DNA from: Arthrobacter sp. B1805
GTDB lineage: Bacteria > Actinomycetota > Actinomycetes > Actinomycetales > Micrococcaceae
Length of the DNA: 64,000 nt
NCBI RefSeq assembly: GCF_002929745.1
Contig: NZ_PJIQ01000012.1
Coordinates: forward strand, 48,389 to 112,388
Direction: 5' to 3'
The notes under the pieces were generated by a model, which saw nothing but the letters and a program-made list of their open reading frames with translations, was not told where the DNA came from and did not search any database. The position numbers and the translations under genes were made by a program. The number at the start of each line of letters is the position of its first letter. Position 1 is the stretch's first letter. Positions 46,801 to 56,342 of this stretch are shown one piece after another.

Positions 46801-47121
46801 GCCTCCAAGGCCGTGACGGTCCTGCCGGGGGGCGGGTTCCTCGTCCTCGACACGGAGGTCACGGATGAGCTCGCGGCGGAGGGCACGGCGCGCGACGCCA
46901 TCCGCGCTATCCAGCAGGCCCGCCGGGACGCGGACCTCGACATCAGCGACCGCATCACCACGACGATCGGCGTCGCGCCGGACCAGGTTCCGGCACTCGA
47001 GGCGAACGCGGACCTCATCAGGGCGGAAACCCTGACCGTGGAGCTCAGCATCACCGCCGTCGAGGACGCGGGCAACGAATTCAGCATCACCGTCGGGAAG
47101 CAGGAGCAGCAGCATGGATGA
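43825..47121 (+). CDS. ileS: Isoleucyl-tRNA synthetase, eukaryote-like type
   Basis: 1098 aa, longer than IleRS of E. coli (938). The HIGH-type motif lies in [13 protein letters not shown] and the KMSKS motif in [11 protein letters not shown]. The editing domain includes [11 protein letters not shown]. The [11 protein letters not shown] form marks the second IleRS clade, which includes eukaryotic and high-level mupirocin-resistant enzymes. Start at ATG 43825 with AGGA 8 nt upstream, matching T-box control; an ATG at 43816 lacks this. The folC start overlaps the last 8 bp. Confidence 0.95.
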   Translation: MPQIYPKAVSPDDNGRSSGTSASPRFPELEERVLRYWQEDGTFQASIDARDAGVDGSNEFVFYDGPPFANGLPHYGHLLTGYAKDLVGRYQTQRGHRVERRFGWDTHGLPAELEAMKQLGMTDKQQIVAMGIDNFNDAARASVMKYAGEWRDYVTRQARWVDFDNDYKTLNPEYMESVLWAFKTLHDKGLTYNGYRVLPYCWNDETPLSNHELRMDEDVYQDRQDQTVTVTFPILAGESALSKDLDGVQALAWTTTPWTLPTNAALAVGPDITYVVLDGQRDGEAGRFLIAEDLLGNYAKDLGFADATAAREAVTSRHLGTELEGLTYQPLWDYLADPEEGGYRNAFRILVADYVTTTDGTGLVHQAPAYGEEDQKVCEEAGIQVILSVDEGAKFLPMFGKGPLAEIVGLQVFEANRHITRVLKSEGRLVRQASYVHSYPHCWRCRNPLIYRAVSSWYVEVTKIRDRMVELNQDITWIPGNVKDGQFGKWLSNARDWSISRNRFWGSPIPVWQSDNPEYPRTDVYGSLAELQADFGRLPVNKQGEVDLHRPFIDELTRPNPDDPTGQSTMRRVEDVLDVWFDSGSMPYGQVHYPFENEQWFDTHNPADFIVEYIGQTRGWFYMLHILSTALFDRPAFRNVISHGIVLGSDGQKMSKSLRNYPDVSEVFDRDGSDAMRWFLMASPILRGGNLVVTEQGIREGVRQVILPLWNVWHFFSLYTNAADGGEGYEAKTVTPEAAAQLKEPIDRYILANTGNLVRDLTESLDAFTISDACESLRRYLDTLTNWYVRRSRQRFFDEDTDAFDVLYTCLEAVCRVAAPLLPLVTEEIWRGLTGGRSVHLTDWPDTASFPAAPELVEQMDRTRQVCSVGSSLRKAANLRVRLPLRELTVVAPGAADLAGQYSSIIADELNLKGVRLVDSADAEPAEFGISQRLVVNARAAGPRLGKNVQTVIKASKSGDWHVDDDGGVTAGGLLLEPHEYTLDTVVEGNDAASKAVTVLPGGGFLVLDTEVTDELAAEGTARDAIRAIQQARRDADLDISDRITTTIGVAPDQVPALEANADLIRAETLTVELSITAVEDAGNEFSITVGKQEQQHG

Positions 47122-48505
47122 CACGAACGGTACCGGCAGCGAAGGAGGACCCGCCCTTGACGCGTTCTCCGTGGAAAGCGTCTACGCCGAACTGCTGAGC
47201 CGTGCGCCCGAGAACAGGATGGAGCCCCGGATGGCTCCGCTGCATCGGGCCATGGAGATCCTCGGTGAACCGAACAAGGCGTTCCCGATCATCCACATCA
47301 CGGGTACCAACGGCAAGACGTCGACGGCGCGCATGATCGAGAATCTCCTGCTGGCGCACGACCTGCGGACGGGCCGCTTCACGAGCCCGCACCTCTCCCG
47401 TGTCACGGAGCGCATCAGCATCGACGGTGAGCCCGTTGCGGATGAGACGTTCGTGCGGGTGTGGGACGAGATCAAGCCCTACCTCGACATCGTCGACGGC
47501 GAACTGCTGGTCGCCGCCGAACCACGCCTGACCTACTTCGAGTGCGTCACCATCCTCGCGTTCGCTATCTTCGCCGACGAGCCCATCGACGTCGGCGTGA
47601 TCGAGGTCGGGCTCGGGGGCATCACGGACGCCACGAACGTCGGGGACGGCCAGGTGGCCGTGGTGACGCCGATCTCCCTGGACCACACGGACCTGCTCGG
47701 AGACACGGTCGAGGACATCGCCCTGGAGAAGGCCGGCATCATCAAGCCGGGCTCCTTCCTCATCAGCGCGATTCAGCCTCGCGATGCTGCCCAGGTGCTC
47801 CTCGAGCGTGCCCGCGAGGTGGGCGCGGAGTTCCGGTTCGAAGGCGTCGAGTTCGGTGTCGAGTCCCGTATGGTCGCCGTCGGGGGCCAGGTGGTGTCGC
47901 TTACCGGACTTGCCGGCCGCTACGGCGAACTGCTGGTGCCTCTGCACGGCGAGCACCAGGCGGAGAACGCCGCCGTGGCCGTCGCGGCGGTTGAGGCCTT
48001 CCTGGGCGGCGGGGAACGCGAGCTCGACACGGTGCTCGTGCGCAACGGCCTGCGTGCCGTCACCTCTCCCGGTCGCCTCGAGGTGGTCCGTACCGCCCCG
48101 AGCATCGTCGTGGACGCAGCACACAATCCGGCAGGGGCCCGTGCCGCGGCGAAGGGGATCCACGAGGCCTTCGACTTCAGCAGGCTCGTGCTGGTCATCG
48201 GGGTCCTGCAGGACAAGGATGCGGAGGGGATCCTCGCAGAGCTGCACGAAGAGCTCGGGGGCATCCTGGAGGACGTCTGCCTCACGCAGTCGACGTCGCC
48301 CAGGTCCGTCCCGGCCGCGGACCTCCTGCAGGCCGCGCTCTCGGCCGGTTTCGCGGAGGAGAACATCAACATCGCCCCGAGTCTGGACGACGCCCTCGAG
48401 TGGGCAGTGATGAAGGCGGAGGAGAACAACGACCTTGCGGGAGGCATCCTCGTGACCGGTTCCATCACGGTCGTCGGCGAAGCCCGCACGCTCCTGGGGA
48501 AGTAG
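47114..48505 (+). CDS. folC: Bifunctional folylpolyglutamate synthase / dihydrofolate synthase
   Basis: Adds glutamate to dihydropteroate and to folates. 463 aa. The ATP-binding P-loop is [25 protein letters not shown] carries the Mur-ligase-type metal-binding region and [13 protein letters not shown] the C-terminal substrate loop. Its ATG lies inside the ileS 3' end, 8 bp before that stop. It is followed at 7 bp by the DUF4233 gene and then ndk, the same order as Rv2447c-Rv2446c-Rv2445c. Confidence 0.94.
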   Translation: MDDTNGTGSEGGPALDAFSVESVYAELLSRAPENRMEPRMAPLHRAMEILGEPNKAFPIIHITGTNGKTSTARMIENLLLAHDLRTGRFTSPHLSRVTERISIDGEPVADETFVRVWDEIKPYLDIVDGELLVAAEPRLTYFECVTILAFAIFADEPIDVGVIEVGLGGITDATNVGDGQVAVVTPISLDHTDLLGDTVEDIALEKAGIIKPGSFLISAIQPRDAAQVLLERAREVGAEFRFEGVEFGVESRMVAVGGQVVSLTGLAGRYGELLVPLHGEHQAENAAVAVAAVEAFLGGGERELDTVLVRNGLRAVTSPGRLEVVRTAPSIVVDAAHNPAGARAAAKGIHEAFDFSRLVLVIGVLQDKDAEGILAELHEELGGILEDVCLTQSTSPRSVPAADLLQAALSAGFAEENINIAPSLDDALEWAVMKAEENNDLAGGILVTGSITVVGEARTLLGK

Positions 48506-48512
48506 GCGAGGC

Positions 48513-48944
48513 ATGGCACGCATGACCAGAGCCCAGCGCGAGTGGCGCCCCGGCATGCCGAAGAAGCGGCGCTCGACGAAGATCATGTTCGCGTCCACCG
48601 TCCTCCTGTTGGAGGCGTTCGTCGTGTTCTTCGCGACTCTCGCTGTCTTCGGCCTCAGGCGCGACGAGATATCGCCCGCCGTCATCCTGACCTCGGGGAT
48701 CGTCCTCAGTGTCGTCCTCATCCTCACGTGCGCCGTGCTGACGAGGAAGTGGGGGATCGGCCTCGGGTGGGTGCTCCAGCTCGTTCTCATCGCGAGCGGG
48801 TTCCTCGAGCCGGCCATGTTCGCCGTCGGCCTCGCGTTCGCCGCGACCTGGCTGTTCGGTATCCGGCAGGGTATCCGGGTGGACCGCGAGAACGTGGAGC
48901 GTGACCGCCTCCAGGCCGAGTGGGAGAAGGCCAACCCCGAATAG
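48513..48944 (+). CDS. DUF4233 family membrane protein
   Basis: 143 aa with four hydrophobic segments (about 22-45, 53-75, 78-98 and 102-118). Basic N-terminus (PKKRRSTK) and a charged C-terminal helix ([20 protein letters not shown]). The family is found between folC and ndk in actinobacteria and has no known function. The start at 48513 uses GGCGAGGC as a weak ribosome-binding site. Confidence 0.88.
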   Translation: MARMTRAQREWRPGMPKKRRSTKIMFASTVLLLEAFVVFFATLAVFGLRRDEISPAVILTSGIVLSVVLILTCAVLTRKWGIGLGWVLQLVLIASGFLEPAMFAVGLAFAATWLFGIRQGIRVDRENVERDRLQAEWEKANPE

Positions 48945-49018
48945 CGGCGCCGCTTTTAGTAGAGTCGACGGTGATACCCGACCACCGCGCCATGCGTGGC
49001 GCCCACCCAGGAGTTTCC

Positions 49019-49435
49019 ATGAGCACTGAGCGCACCCTTGTCCTCGTCAAGCCCGACGGCGTGTCCCGCGGACTGACCGGCACGATCCTGTCCCGCATCG
49101 AGGCGAAGGGCTACACCATCGCCGAGCTGAAGCAGGTGCGGGCTACCCGTGAACTGCTCGAGGAGCACTACTCGGAGCACGTCGGCAAGCCGTTCTTCGA
49201 ACCGCTCGTCGAATTCATGCTCAGCGGCCCGATCGTCGCAGCGGTCTTCGAAGGCCAGCGGGTCATCGAGGGCTTCCGCTCGCTCGCCGGGACGACGGAG
49301 CCGACGACCGCAGCGCCGGGCACCATCCGGGGCGACTTCGGCCGCGACTGGGGTGTGAAGGTCCAGCAGAACCTGGTGCACGGGTCCGACTCGGCCGAGT
49401 CCGCAGAGCGCGAGATCGGCATCTGGTTCGCCTAG
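49019..49435 (+). CDS. ndk: Nucleoside diphosphate kinase
   Basis: Equalises NTP pools by phosphate transfer through a phospho-His. 138 aa. [14 protein letters not shown] is the N-terminal signature and [16 protein letters not shown] holds the catalytic His. Start ATG 49019 with AGGAG 5 nt upstream; the frame is open earlier without similarity. A TAGAGT hexamer at about 48960-48965 could be a private promoter in addition to read-through from folC. Confidence 0.96.
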   Translation: MSTERTLVLVKPDGVSRGLTGTILSRIEAKGYTIAELKQVRATRELLEEHYSEHVGKPFFEPLVEFMLSGPIVAAVFEGQRVIEGFRSLAGTTEPTTAAPGTIRGDFGRDWGVKVQQNLVHGSDSAESAEREIGIWFA

Positions 49436-49450
49436 AGGCGACTCCTGATC

Positions 49451-49481
49451 AGTTGCCCCGGGTCATGTGCCCGGGGCAACT
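49451..49481 (+). terminator. Terminator of ndk
   Basis: 12-bp perfect arms AGTTGCCCCGGG / CCCGGGGCAACT with a 7-nt loop, then TGTCTT. Confidence 0.85.
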
Positions 49482-49488
49482 GTCTTGG

Positions 49489-49494
49489 TAGGTT
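49489..49494 (+). promoter_or_regulatory. -10 box of an apparently leaderless promoter (aldo/keto reductase)
   Basis: TAGGTT ends 6 nt before the ATG at 49501. It starts 8 nt after the ndk terminator. Confidence 0.5.
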
Positions 49495-49500
49495 AGGGCG

Positions 49501-50466
49501 ATGATGACCTATCGCAGACTGGGTTCCTCCGGACTCAGCGTTTCCACCGTCGGGCTCGGCTGCAACAACCTCGGAAGGGCCGGCACGACCTCCGAGTCGC
49601 AGGAGGGCACGGACGCCGTCGTGCATGCTGCCATCGATGCCGGCATTACACTCTTCGACACCGCGGACATGTACGGCAGGGCCCCCGGGGTCAGCGAAAC
49701 CCAGCTGGGCAAGGCCCTCGGCGCCCGGCGCGACGACGTCGTGCTGGCCACCAAGTTCGGTCTCGACATGGGCGGGGAGAACGGTCCGGACTGGGGCGCC
49801 CGAGGCTCCCGGCGCTACATCGTCCGCGCGGTCGAGGCGTCCCTGCGCCGCCTCGGGACGGACTGGATCGACCTCTACCAGTACCACGCCCCGGATGCCC
49901 TGACCCCGATCGAGGAGACGCTCGCAGCCCTCGACGACCTCGTCACGAGCGGCAAGGTGCGCTACCTCGGGCACTCCAACTTCGCAGGGTGGCAGATCGC
50001 GGAGGCCGAGTTCACGGCTCGCAGCGGCGGCTACACACCATTCATCTCCGCCCAGAACCCGTACAACCTCCTGGATCGCCGGCTCGAGCGCGAGGTCGTC
50101 CCGGCCGTCGAAGCCTACGGGCTCGGAGTCCTGCCCTACTTCCCGCTCGCCAACGGTCTCCTCACCGGCAAGTACCGGCGCAACGAGGTACCAGCCGGGA
50201 GTCGGCTGACGCACTCCCGGAAGAACGTCCTGGAGACGGCGGACTGGGACCAGCTCGAGGCATTCTCGGCGTTCGTCCGCGAACGGGACCTCACCGAGGT
50301 GCAGGTGGCGTTCTCCTGGCTCGCGGCCCAGCCATCGGTCGGATCCGTGATCGCCGGCGCCACCTCGCCCGAGCAGGTGCGCCAGAACGCGGCAGCTGCC
50401 GCCTGGTCGCCGTCGAACGAGGATCTCGCGGAACTGGACCGAATCTTTCCGCGGCCTGCGGGGTGA
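49501..50466 (+). CDS. Aldo/keto reductase
   Basis: 321-aa TIM-barrel oxidoreductase, NADPH-dependent. The catalytic tetrad is visible: Asp in LFDTADMYG, Tyr in the same motif, Lys in LATKFG and His in DLYQYHAPD. GHSNFAGWQI is the family SN motif, and PLANGLLTGKYRR with the late GATSPEQVRQN binds the cofactor phosphate. The physiological substrate is unknown. It is separate from ndk. Confidence 0.92.
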   Translation: MMTYRRLGSSGLSVSTVGLGCNNLGRAGTTSESQEGTDAVVHAAIDAGITLFDTADMYGRAPGVSETQLGKALGARRDDVVLATKFGLDMGGENGPDWGARGSRRYIVRAVEASLRRLGTDWIDLYQYHAPDALTPIEETLAALDDLVTSGKVRYLGHSNFAGWQIAEAEFTARSGGYTPFISAQNPYNLLDRRLEREVVPAVEAYGLGVLPYFPLANGLLTGKYRRNEVPAGSRLTHSRKNVLETADWDQLEAFSAFVRERDLTEVQVAFSWLAAQPSVGSVIAGATSPEQVRQNAAAAAWSPSNEDLAELDRIFPRPAG

Positions 50467-50523
50467 GTCGCCGTTTCGCGTGCGGCATCGCACCTGGAAC
50501 GGCGAGCGGGTAGTTCCGACGCG

Positions 50524-50559
50524 AAGGCTTCCCAGCCCCTGTCCGGGCTGGGGAGCCTT
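50524..50559. terminator. Terminator after aldo/keto reductase gene
   Basis: 15-bp arms (50524-50538 and 50545-50559) with one wobble pair and a 6-nt loop, between convergent genes. Confidence 0.8.
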
Positions 50560-50605
50560 CTCGCCGCAGGTGGTGACGGCTGCTGCCGACCACTGCGGAG
50601 ACGGG

Positions 50606-52729
50606 TCAGGCCTGGTGGAAGGTCTTCCCCAGGACGCGCTCGGAGGCGCCGACCCTGTCGAGGTAGGGCGTGATGCCGCCCAGGTGCATCGGCCAGCCGG
50701 CCCCCATGATCATGCACAGGTCGATGTCCTCGGCGGACGCGACCACCCCTTCGTCGAGCATGCGGCCGATCTCGTCGGCCAGCGCGTCCTGGGTGCGCAT
50801 CAGGACTTCCTCGGCGGTGGACGGCCTGTCCCCGCGTTCGAGCAGGGCGAGGGTGGAATCGGGAACGGCGTAGCTGCCGTCCTCCTGCTTTTCCCAGAGA
50901 CCCTTGATACCTGCGTCGATGAGCTTCCGTTGATTCGCCGAGACGTGGAACCGGTCACCGAACGCGGCGTGCAGCGACTCCTGCACGTGCTGGCCGACGG
51001 GCAGGCCCACCAGCGCGAGCAGCCGGAAGGGTGTCATGGGCAGGCCCATGGGGCGCAGCGCGCCGTCCGCGGTCTCCGCGTCCGTGCCCTCGTCGAACAC
51101 AGCGGTGATCTCGCCGAACATACGGCCGAGGATCCGGTTCACCACGAAGGCGGGGGCGTCCTGCACGAGGACGGCGTTCTTCTTCAGGCCCTTCGCGAGG
51201 ACGAAAGCCGTGGCGAGCACGGCGTCGTCCGTCTTCGGGGCGCGTACCACCTCGAGCAGCGGCATGGCGGCCACGGGGTTGAAGAAGTGGAAACCGACCA
51301 CGCGCTCCGGGTGCACCAGATCCGCGGCCATCTCCGCTACCGAGAGCGACGACGTATTGGTCGCGAGGATGCACTCGGGGGAGACGACAGCCTCTACCTC
51401 CGCGAAAACCTGCTTCTTGACCGACATCTCCTCGAAGACGGCCTCGATCACGAAATCGGCGTCGGAGAACTCGTCCTTGGACACGGAACCCGAGACGAGC
51501 GCTTTGGTCCGGTTCGCGGCGTCCTGGGTGAGCCGCTTCCTGCCGAGCAGCTTGTCGATCTCAGCGTGGACATACCCGACGCCCTTGTCGACGCGCGCCT
51601 GGTCGACGTCGGTCATGACGACGGGCACCGTGAGCTGGCGTGCGAAGAGGAGGGCGAGCTGGCTTGCCATGAGGCCGGCCCCGACGACGCCGACCTTGGA
51701 GACCGGACGGGCCAGCTTCCGGTCGGGCGCTCCTGCCGGGCGCTTGCCGCGCTTCTGCACGAGGTCCAGGAAAGCGTAGACGGTGGCATGGAACTCGGGC
51801 GTCTGCATCAGTTCGGCCAGGGCAGCGCATTCCGCCGCTGCCGATTCCTTCTGCGTGAAGGTCAGGCCCGCCTCGAGTAGATCGAGGACCCGCGACGGCG
51901 CCGGTGCTGCGTTGCTGGTCTTCGCCTCGACGAAGGCCCGTCCGGCCGCGACGGCGCCGGTCCAGGCGGCGTCGTCGTACCGTGCGAGCTCGGCGCGGCG
52001 CTGCCCGACGGCGTCGGCCTCGCCGCCGGTGAGCACGCGGGCAGCCCAGAGCAGGGACTGCTCGATGAAGTCCGCCGGCTCGAAGAGGGCATCGGCGATG
52101 CCCAGTCCGTACGCGGAGGTGCCGTCCAGGCTGCGGTTGTTGCTGAGCGGGTTCTCGACCATAACCTTGACTGCGTTCGCCGGCCCGATGAGGCGCGGCA
52201 GTCGGTAGACGCCACCCCAGCCCGGCACGAGGCCGATGAACGCCTCGGGCAGGCCGATCCCGTTGGCGCCGGTGGACACCGTGCGGTAGTTCGCGGCGAG
52301 GGCGATCTCGAGCCCGCCGCCGAGCGCCACGCCGTTGATGAAGGCGAAGCTGGGGACGCCCAGGTCGGCGAGCAGGCTGTACGCCTCATGGCCGAGTTCG
52401 GCCATGAGGCGGCCGAGGTGCTCGGACTTCACGCTCTTGACGGTGCTGAGGTCGGCGCCAGCGACGAGGAAGTAGGGCTTGCCGGTGACGGCGACAGCGG
52501 AGATCTCGCCCCGGGCAGCGCGTTCCTTCAGCCCTTCGAGGGTGCGGCCGAACTCGATGAGGGTGTTGGGTCCGAGTGTGGTGGGCCTGGTGTGGTCGAG
52601 GTCGTTGTCCAGGGTGACGAGCGCCAGGATGCCGGCCCCTCCGGGAAGGGTGATGTCCTGGACGTACGAGTGCGTGACGATCTCGTCGGGAACCAGTGCT
52701 GCCAGTTCGTCGTAGCGGTCGAAGCTCAT
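50606..52729 (-). CDS. fadB: Fatty-acid oxidation multifunctional protein (enoyl-CoA hydratase / 3-hydroxyacyl-CoA dehydrogenase)
   Basis: 707 aa from the ATG at 52729. N-terminal crotonase domain (about 1-300): FLVAGADLS and ALGGGLEIALAANYR form the oxyanion hole, with the GLPEAFIGLVPGWGG catalytic stretch. C-terminal dehydrogenase domain (about 325-700): VGVVGAGLMASQLA binds NAD, and ERVVGFHFFNPVAAMPLLEVV carries the catalytic His. It performs hydration and oxidation steps of beta-oxidation. It overlaps the stop of fadA by 4 bp (ATGA), with thiolase first, as in other actinobacterial fadA-fadB operons. Confidence 0.93.
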   Translation of the reverse strand: MSFDRYDELAALVPDEIVTHSYVQDITLPGGAGILALVTLDNDLDHTRPTTLGPNTLIEFGRTLEGLKERAARGEISAVAVTGKPYFLVAGADLSTVKSVKSEHLGRLMAELGHEAYSLLADLGVPSFAFINGVALGGGLEIALAANYRTVSTGANGIGLPEAFIGLVPGWGGVYRLPRLIGPANAVKVMVENPLSNNRSLDGTSAYGLGIADALFEPADFIEQSLLWAARVLTGGEADAVGQRRAELARYDDAAWTGAVAAGRAFVEAKTSNAAPAPSRVLDLLEAGLTFTQKESAAAECAALAELMQTPEFHATVYAFLDLVQKRGKRPAGAPDRKLARPVSKVGVVGAGLMASQLALLFARQLTVPVVMTDVDQARVDKGVGYVHAEIDKLLGRKRLTQDAANRTKALVSGSVSKDEFSDADFVIEAVFEEMSVKKQVFAEVEAVVSPECILATNTSSLSVAEMAADLVHPERVVGFHFFNPVAAMPLLEVVRAPKTDDAVLATAFVLAKGLKKNAVLVQDAPAFVVNRILGRMFGEITAVFDEGTDAETADGALRPMGLPMTPFRLLALVGLPVGQHVQESLHAAFGDRFHVSANQRKLIDAGIKGLWEKQEDGSYAVPDSTLALLERGDRPSTAEEVLMRTQDALADEIGRMLDEGVVASAEDIDLCMIMGAGWPMHLGGITPYLDRVGASERVLGKTFHQA

Positions 52730-53967
52730 GCTGCATCCTGTCCGTAGTGTCCGTGGCGGGGGTTCTCCCAGATGACGGTGGCACCCATTCCGAGGCCGAT
52801 GCACATCGTGGTCATGCCGTAGCGCACCGTCGGGTCCTCCTCGAACTGGCGGGCGAGCTGGTTCATCAGCCGGATCCCGGAGGACGCCAGGGGGTGGCCG
52901 ACTGCGATGGCGCCTCCGTAGCGGTTCACGCGCGGGTCCTCGTCGTCGATGCCGAAGTGGTCGAGGAAGGACAGCACCTGCACGGCGAAGGCCTCGTTGA
53001 TCTCGAAGAGGCCGATGTCGTCGATCTCGAGCCCGGCCTGACGCAGGGCCTTCTCGGTGGCAGGAACGGGTCCGATCCCCATCACCTCCGGCTCGACGCC
53101 CGCGAAGGCGTACGAGACCAGGCGCATGCGCACGCTCAACCCCAGCTCGGCCGCGGCGTCCGTCGATGCGAGAAGGGCGGCGGTGGCGCCGTCGTTCAGG
53201 CCTGCTGCGTTGCCGGCCGTGACCCGGCCGTGGGCGCGGAACGGGGTGCGGAGGGAGGCGAGGTCCTCCAGGGTGGTGCCGGGACGCGGCGGCTCGTCGA
53301 CGGAGTTGAGCGTCCAGCCTGAACCGGGCCTCCGGCCGGCGACGGGTACGAGGTCGGGCTGGATCTGTCCGGCCTCGTACGCGGCGGCGAGCTTCTGCTG
53401 GCTGCGGACGGCGTAGGCGTCCGTGCGGTCCTTGGTGATGGCCGGGAAACGGTCGTGCAGGTTCTCGGCCGTGTTGCCCATGTTCAGCGCCGCAGGGTCC
53501 ACGATCCGCTCGGACTGGAAGCGCGGGTTCGGGTCGGCACCGGCGCCCATCGGATGGTTGCCCATGTGCTCCACTCCGCCGGCGATGACGACGTCGTACG
53601 CGCCGAAGGCGATACCCGACGCCGTCGTGGTCACGGCGGTCATGGCCCCGGCGCACATGCGGTCGATCGCGAAGCCGGGAACGGTGCGGGAAAGCCCGGC
53701 GAGGAGGGCGGCCGTGCGGCCGATCGTCAGCCCCTGGTCCCCGGTCTGCGTGGTGGCGGCGATGGCGACATCGTCGATTCGCTCCGGAGGCAACGAGGGG
53801 TTGCGGCGCAGGAGGTCACGGATGCACTTCACGACCAGGTCATCGGCCCTCATACCCGCATAGATGCCCTTGTCACCGGCTTTGCCGAAAGGGGTCCGCA
53901 CTCCGTCGACGAAGACGACGTCGCGCGATGCGCTCCTGACGGGCGTGCTGCCTGTTTCTGGGCTCAC
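52726..53967 (-). CDS. fadA: Acetyl-CoA C-acyltransferase (thiolase, FadA)
   Basis: Cleaves 3-ketoacyl-CoA in the last step of beta-oxidation. 413 aa from the GTG at 53967, which has GAGGAG 6 nt upstream. The catalytic Cys is in IDRMCAGAMTAV, the second half has NEAFAVQVL and GGAIAVGHPLASSG (His), and the closing Cys is in MTTMCIGLGMGA. It heads the fadA-fadB operon. A perfect 24-bp palindrome lies 33 bp upstream of its start. Confidence 0.94.
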   Translation of the reverse strand: MSPETGSTPVRSASRDVVFVDGVRTPFGKAGDKGIYAGMRADDLVVKCIRDLLRRNPSLPPERIDDVAIAATTQTGDQGLTIGRTAALLAGLSRTVPGFAIDRMCAGAMTAVTTTASGIAFGAYDVVIAGGVEHMGNHPMGAGADPNPRFQSERIVDPAALNMGNTAENLHDRFPAITKDRTDAYAVRSQQKLAAAYEAGQIQPDLVPVAGRRPGSGWTLNSVDEPPRPGTTLEDLASLRTPFRAHGRVTAGNAAGLNDGATAALLASTDAAAELGLSVRMRLVSYAFAGVEPEVMGIGPVPATEKALRQAGLEIDDIGLFEINEAFAVQVLSFLDHFGIDDEDPRVNRYGGAIAVGHPLASSGIRLMNQLARQFEEDPTVRYGMTTMCIGLGMGATVIWENPRHGHYGQDAA

Positions 53968-53999
53968 CTGGTGCTCCTCTTCGAGATGTTGGTCCGCGA

Positions 54000-54023
54000 C
54001 TATGTTACTGGCGAGTAACATAG
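54000..54023. promoter_or_regulatory. Perfect palindromic operator upstream of fadA (TetR-like)
   Basis: CTATGTTACT, GGCG, AGTAACATAG: 10-bp perfect arms around a 4-bp spacer, 33 bp upstream of the fadA start and in an otherwise GC-rich gap. The spacing and symmetry fit a TetR-family site, such as a fatty-acid or acyl-CoA-responsive repressor. No TetR gene is in this window. Confidence 0.65.
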
Positions 54024-54071
54024 CGTGCAACACCCTCGCGAGGAGTCGGGGATTGCCGTCGAAGGGGTTTG

Positions 54072-54398
54072 CTAGGCGGGCTGGTTCTGGGGCGGCAGGG
54101 CGGCGATGATCGGGTGGTCGAACCCGGTGTTGCCGACCTTGGCCGCTCCGCCGGGTGAACCGAGGTCGTCGAAGAACTCCACGTTCGCCTTGTAGTACTC
54201 GGCCCACTGCTCCGGGGTGTCGTCCTCGTAGTAGATCGCCTCGACGGGGCACACGGGCTCACACGCGCCGCAGTCCACGCATTCATCCGGGTGGATGTAG
54301 AGCGATCGCTCGCCCTCATAGATGCAGTCAACAGGGCACTCCTCGATACAGGCCTTGTCCTTGACATCCACGCATGGCTGCGCGATTACGTAGGTCAC
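54072..54398 (-). CDS. fdxA: Seven-iron ferredoxin
   Basis: 108 aa from a GTG start. Two cluster regions: PCVDVKDKACIEECPVDC (3Fe-4S/4Fe-4S type) and CVDCGACEPVCP (4Fe-4S). The acidic middle and GFDHPIIAALPPQ end match the 7Fe-8S ferredoxins of actinobacteria. GAGGAAAGG lies about 8 nt upstream. It is divergent from the sulfite reductase gene across 216 bp and is a plausible electron donor to it (inference). It could also serve other redox enzymes. Confidence 0.92.
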   Translation of the reverse strand: MTYVIAQPCVDVKDKACIEECPVDCIYEGERSLYIHPDECVDCGACEPVCPVEAIYYEDDTPEQWAEYYKANVEFFDDLGSPGGAAKVGNTGFDHPIIAALPPQNQPA

Positions 54399-54602
54399 TT
54401 CCCACGCCTTTCCTCGAGCTTCGGGAACCGGGCTCCGACACTCTCATCCGTCGGTCCGCACACACTGTACTGCCGTCGTCCCCGGGCCGCCGAGCGCGGT
54501 CATCGAGGGCTGTTCCATGACGGGGTGCGTCCCCGTATTACTGCGTGAGACCCACGGTGAAGGGCCTCGGTAACGCTTCATCGGGCATCGGCCATGTCGC
54601 CG

Positions 54603-54608
54603 TACTGT
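54603..54608 (+). promoter_or_regulatory. -10 box of an apparently leaderless promoter (sulfite reductase operon)
   Basis: TACTGT ends 6 nt before the ATG at 54615. An upstream in-frame ATG (54594) would place the -10 inside the coding region. Confidence 0.5.
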
Positions 54609-54614
54609 CCCTGT

Positions 54615-56342
54615 ATGACAAGTTCACCAGCAGCCGCTGCGGACACCCGGACCAGGCTCGGCGCAACGAAGACCGGCAAGCCGAACGGGCAGTGGAAGGT
54701 CGACGGAACCGCCCCGCTCAATGCCAACGAGGCGTGGAAGCAGCAGGACAGCGGCCTGAACGTACGCGAGCGCATCGAGCAGGTGTACTCCCGCCAGGGA
54801 TTCGACTCGATCGAGAAGACCGACCTGCACGGGCGTTTCCGGTGGTGGGGTCTCTACACGCAGCGGAAACCCGGCATCGACGGCGGAAGGACAGCAACCC
54901 TCGAACCGCACGAGCTCGAGGACAAGTACTTCATGCTGCGGGTCCGCATCGACGGCGGTTCCCTCTCCACTCACCAGCTGCGGGTCATCGGTGGGATCTC
55001 GACGGACTTCGGACGTGGAACAGCGGACCTGACGGATCGTCAGAACATCCAGCTGCACTGGATCCGGGTCGAGGACGTACCCGAGATCTGGCGCCGGCTC
55101 GAGGCCGCCGGTCTCTCCACCACCGAGGCGTGCGGTGACGTCCCGCGCGTGATCCTCGGTTCTCCGGTCGCCGGTATCGCCGCCGACGAGATCATCGATC
55201 CCACACCGGCCATCGAGGAACTGGCACAGCGTTTCATCGGCGATCCCGAGCTGGCCAACCTGCCCAGGAAGTTCAAGACCGCCATCACGGGCCATCCCAG
55301 CCAGGATGTGGTCCACGAGATCAATGACGTCGCTTTCGTGGGGATGATCCACCCGGAGCTAGGAGCGGGGTACGACCTCTGGGTGGGCGGCGCCCTCTCC
55401 GTCACACCACGGTTGGCGGAGCGCCTGGGCGCCTTCGTCCAACCCGAGCAGGTCGCCGACGTCTGGGTCGGCATCACCAGGATCTTCCGGGACTACGGCT
55501 ACCGACGGCTGCGGACCAAGGCCCGTCTCAAGTTCCTGCTCGCCGACTGGGGAGCGGAGAGGTTCAGGGACGTCCTCGAGGAGGAATACCTCGGGTACCG
55601 GCTGGCCGACGGCCCGGCGGCAGCGAAGCCTTCCACTCCTGGTGACCACGTCGGCATCCACCGGCAGAAGGACGGACGGTACTTCGTCGGAGTATCGCCC
55701 GTCGTCGGACGACTTTCCGGCTCCACCCTCACCTCGCTCGCAACCCTGCTCGAGGAGCACGGATCAGAGCGGCTGCGCACCACCCCGCACCAGAAACTCG
55801 TCCTGCTCGACGTTCCCGAGGACCGGCTCGACTCGCTGGTCACAGGGTTGGAGGCCCTGGGGCTCTCCGCGAAGCCCTCGGTGTTCCGTCGTTCGTCCAT
55901 TGCGTGCACAGGGATCGAGTTCTGCAAGCTGGCGATCGTGGAGACCAAGGTCACGGCGGCGACGGCGGTCGCCGAGCTCGAGACGCGGCTCGCGGACCTC
56001 GCGGAGTCCGGGCTCCTGCCGGAGAGGCTCTCGCTGCACGTGAACGGCTGCCCCAACTCCTGCGCCCGAATCCAGACGGCCGACATCGGGTTGAAGGGCC
56101 AGCTGCTGCCCGATGGCAAGGGTGGCCAGTCTCCCGGCTTCCAGGTCCACCTCGGGGGAGGTCTGGCCTCCATGGACCGTGAGGAAGCCGGCCTGGGGCG
56201 CACGGTTCGCGGTCTGAAGATCACCGCCGACGACCTCCCGCAGTACGTGGAACGACTGGTGCGCCGCTTCGTCGCGGACAAGCACCCGTCGGAGACTTTC
56301 GCCGAGTGGGCACACCGAGCAGAGGAAGGAGCACTGCTGTGA
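54615..56342 (+). CDS. sir: Ferredoxin-dependent assimilatory sulfite reductase (nitrite/sulfite reductase family)
   Basis: Reduces sulfite to sulfide with six electrons, using siroheme and a [4Fe-4S] cluster. 575 aa. Two repeated halves, each with a ferrodoxin-like subdomain (LRVIGGISTDFGRGTADLTDRQNIQLH in the first). The cluster cysteines are ACTGIEFCKLA and NGCPNSCARIQTADIG. It is first in the operon sir-cysH-cysD-cysN; cysH starts inside its stop codon. The operon context with CysH/D/N argues for sulfite over nitrite as substrate. Confidence 0.92.
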   Translation: MTSSPAAAADTRTRLGATKTGKPNGQWKVDGTAPLNANEAWKQQDSGLNVRERIEQVYSRQGFDSIEKTDLHGRFRWWGLYTQRKPGIDGGRTATLEPHELEDKYFMLRVRIDGGSLSTHQLRVIGGISTDFGRGTADLTDRQNIQLHWIRVEDVPEIWRRLEAAGLSTTEACGDVPRVILGSPVAGIAADEIIDPTPAIEELAQRFIGDPELANLPRKFKTAITGHPSQDVVHEINDVAFVGMIHPELGAGYDLWVGGALSVTPRLAERLGAFVQPEQVADVWVGITRIFRDYGYRRLRTKARLKFLLADWGAERFRDVLEEEYLGYRLADGPAAAKPSTPGDHVGIHRQKDGRYFVGVSPVVGRLSGSTLTSLATLLEEHGSERLRTTPHQKLVLLDVPEDRLDSLVTGLEALGLSAKPSVFRRSSIACTGIEFCKLAIVETKVTAATAVAELETRLADLAESGLLPERLSLHVNGCPNSCARIQTADIGLKGQLLPDGKGGQSPGFQVHLGGGLASMDREEAGLGRTVRGLKITADDLPQYVERLVRRFVADKHPSETFAEWAHRAEEGALL

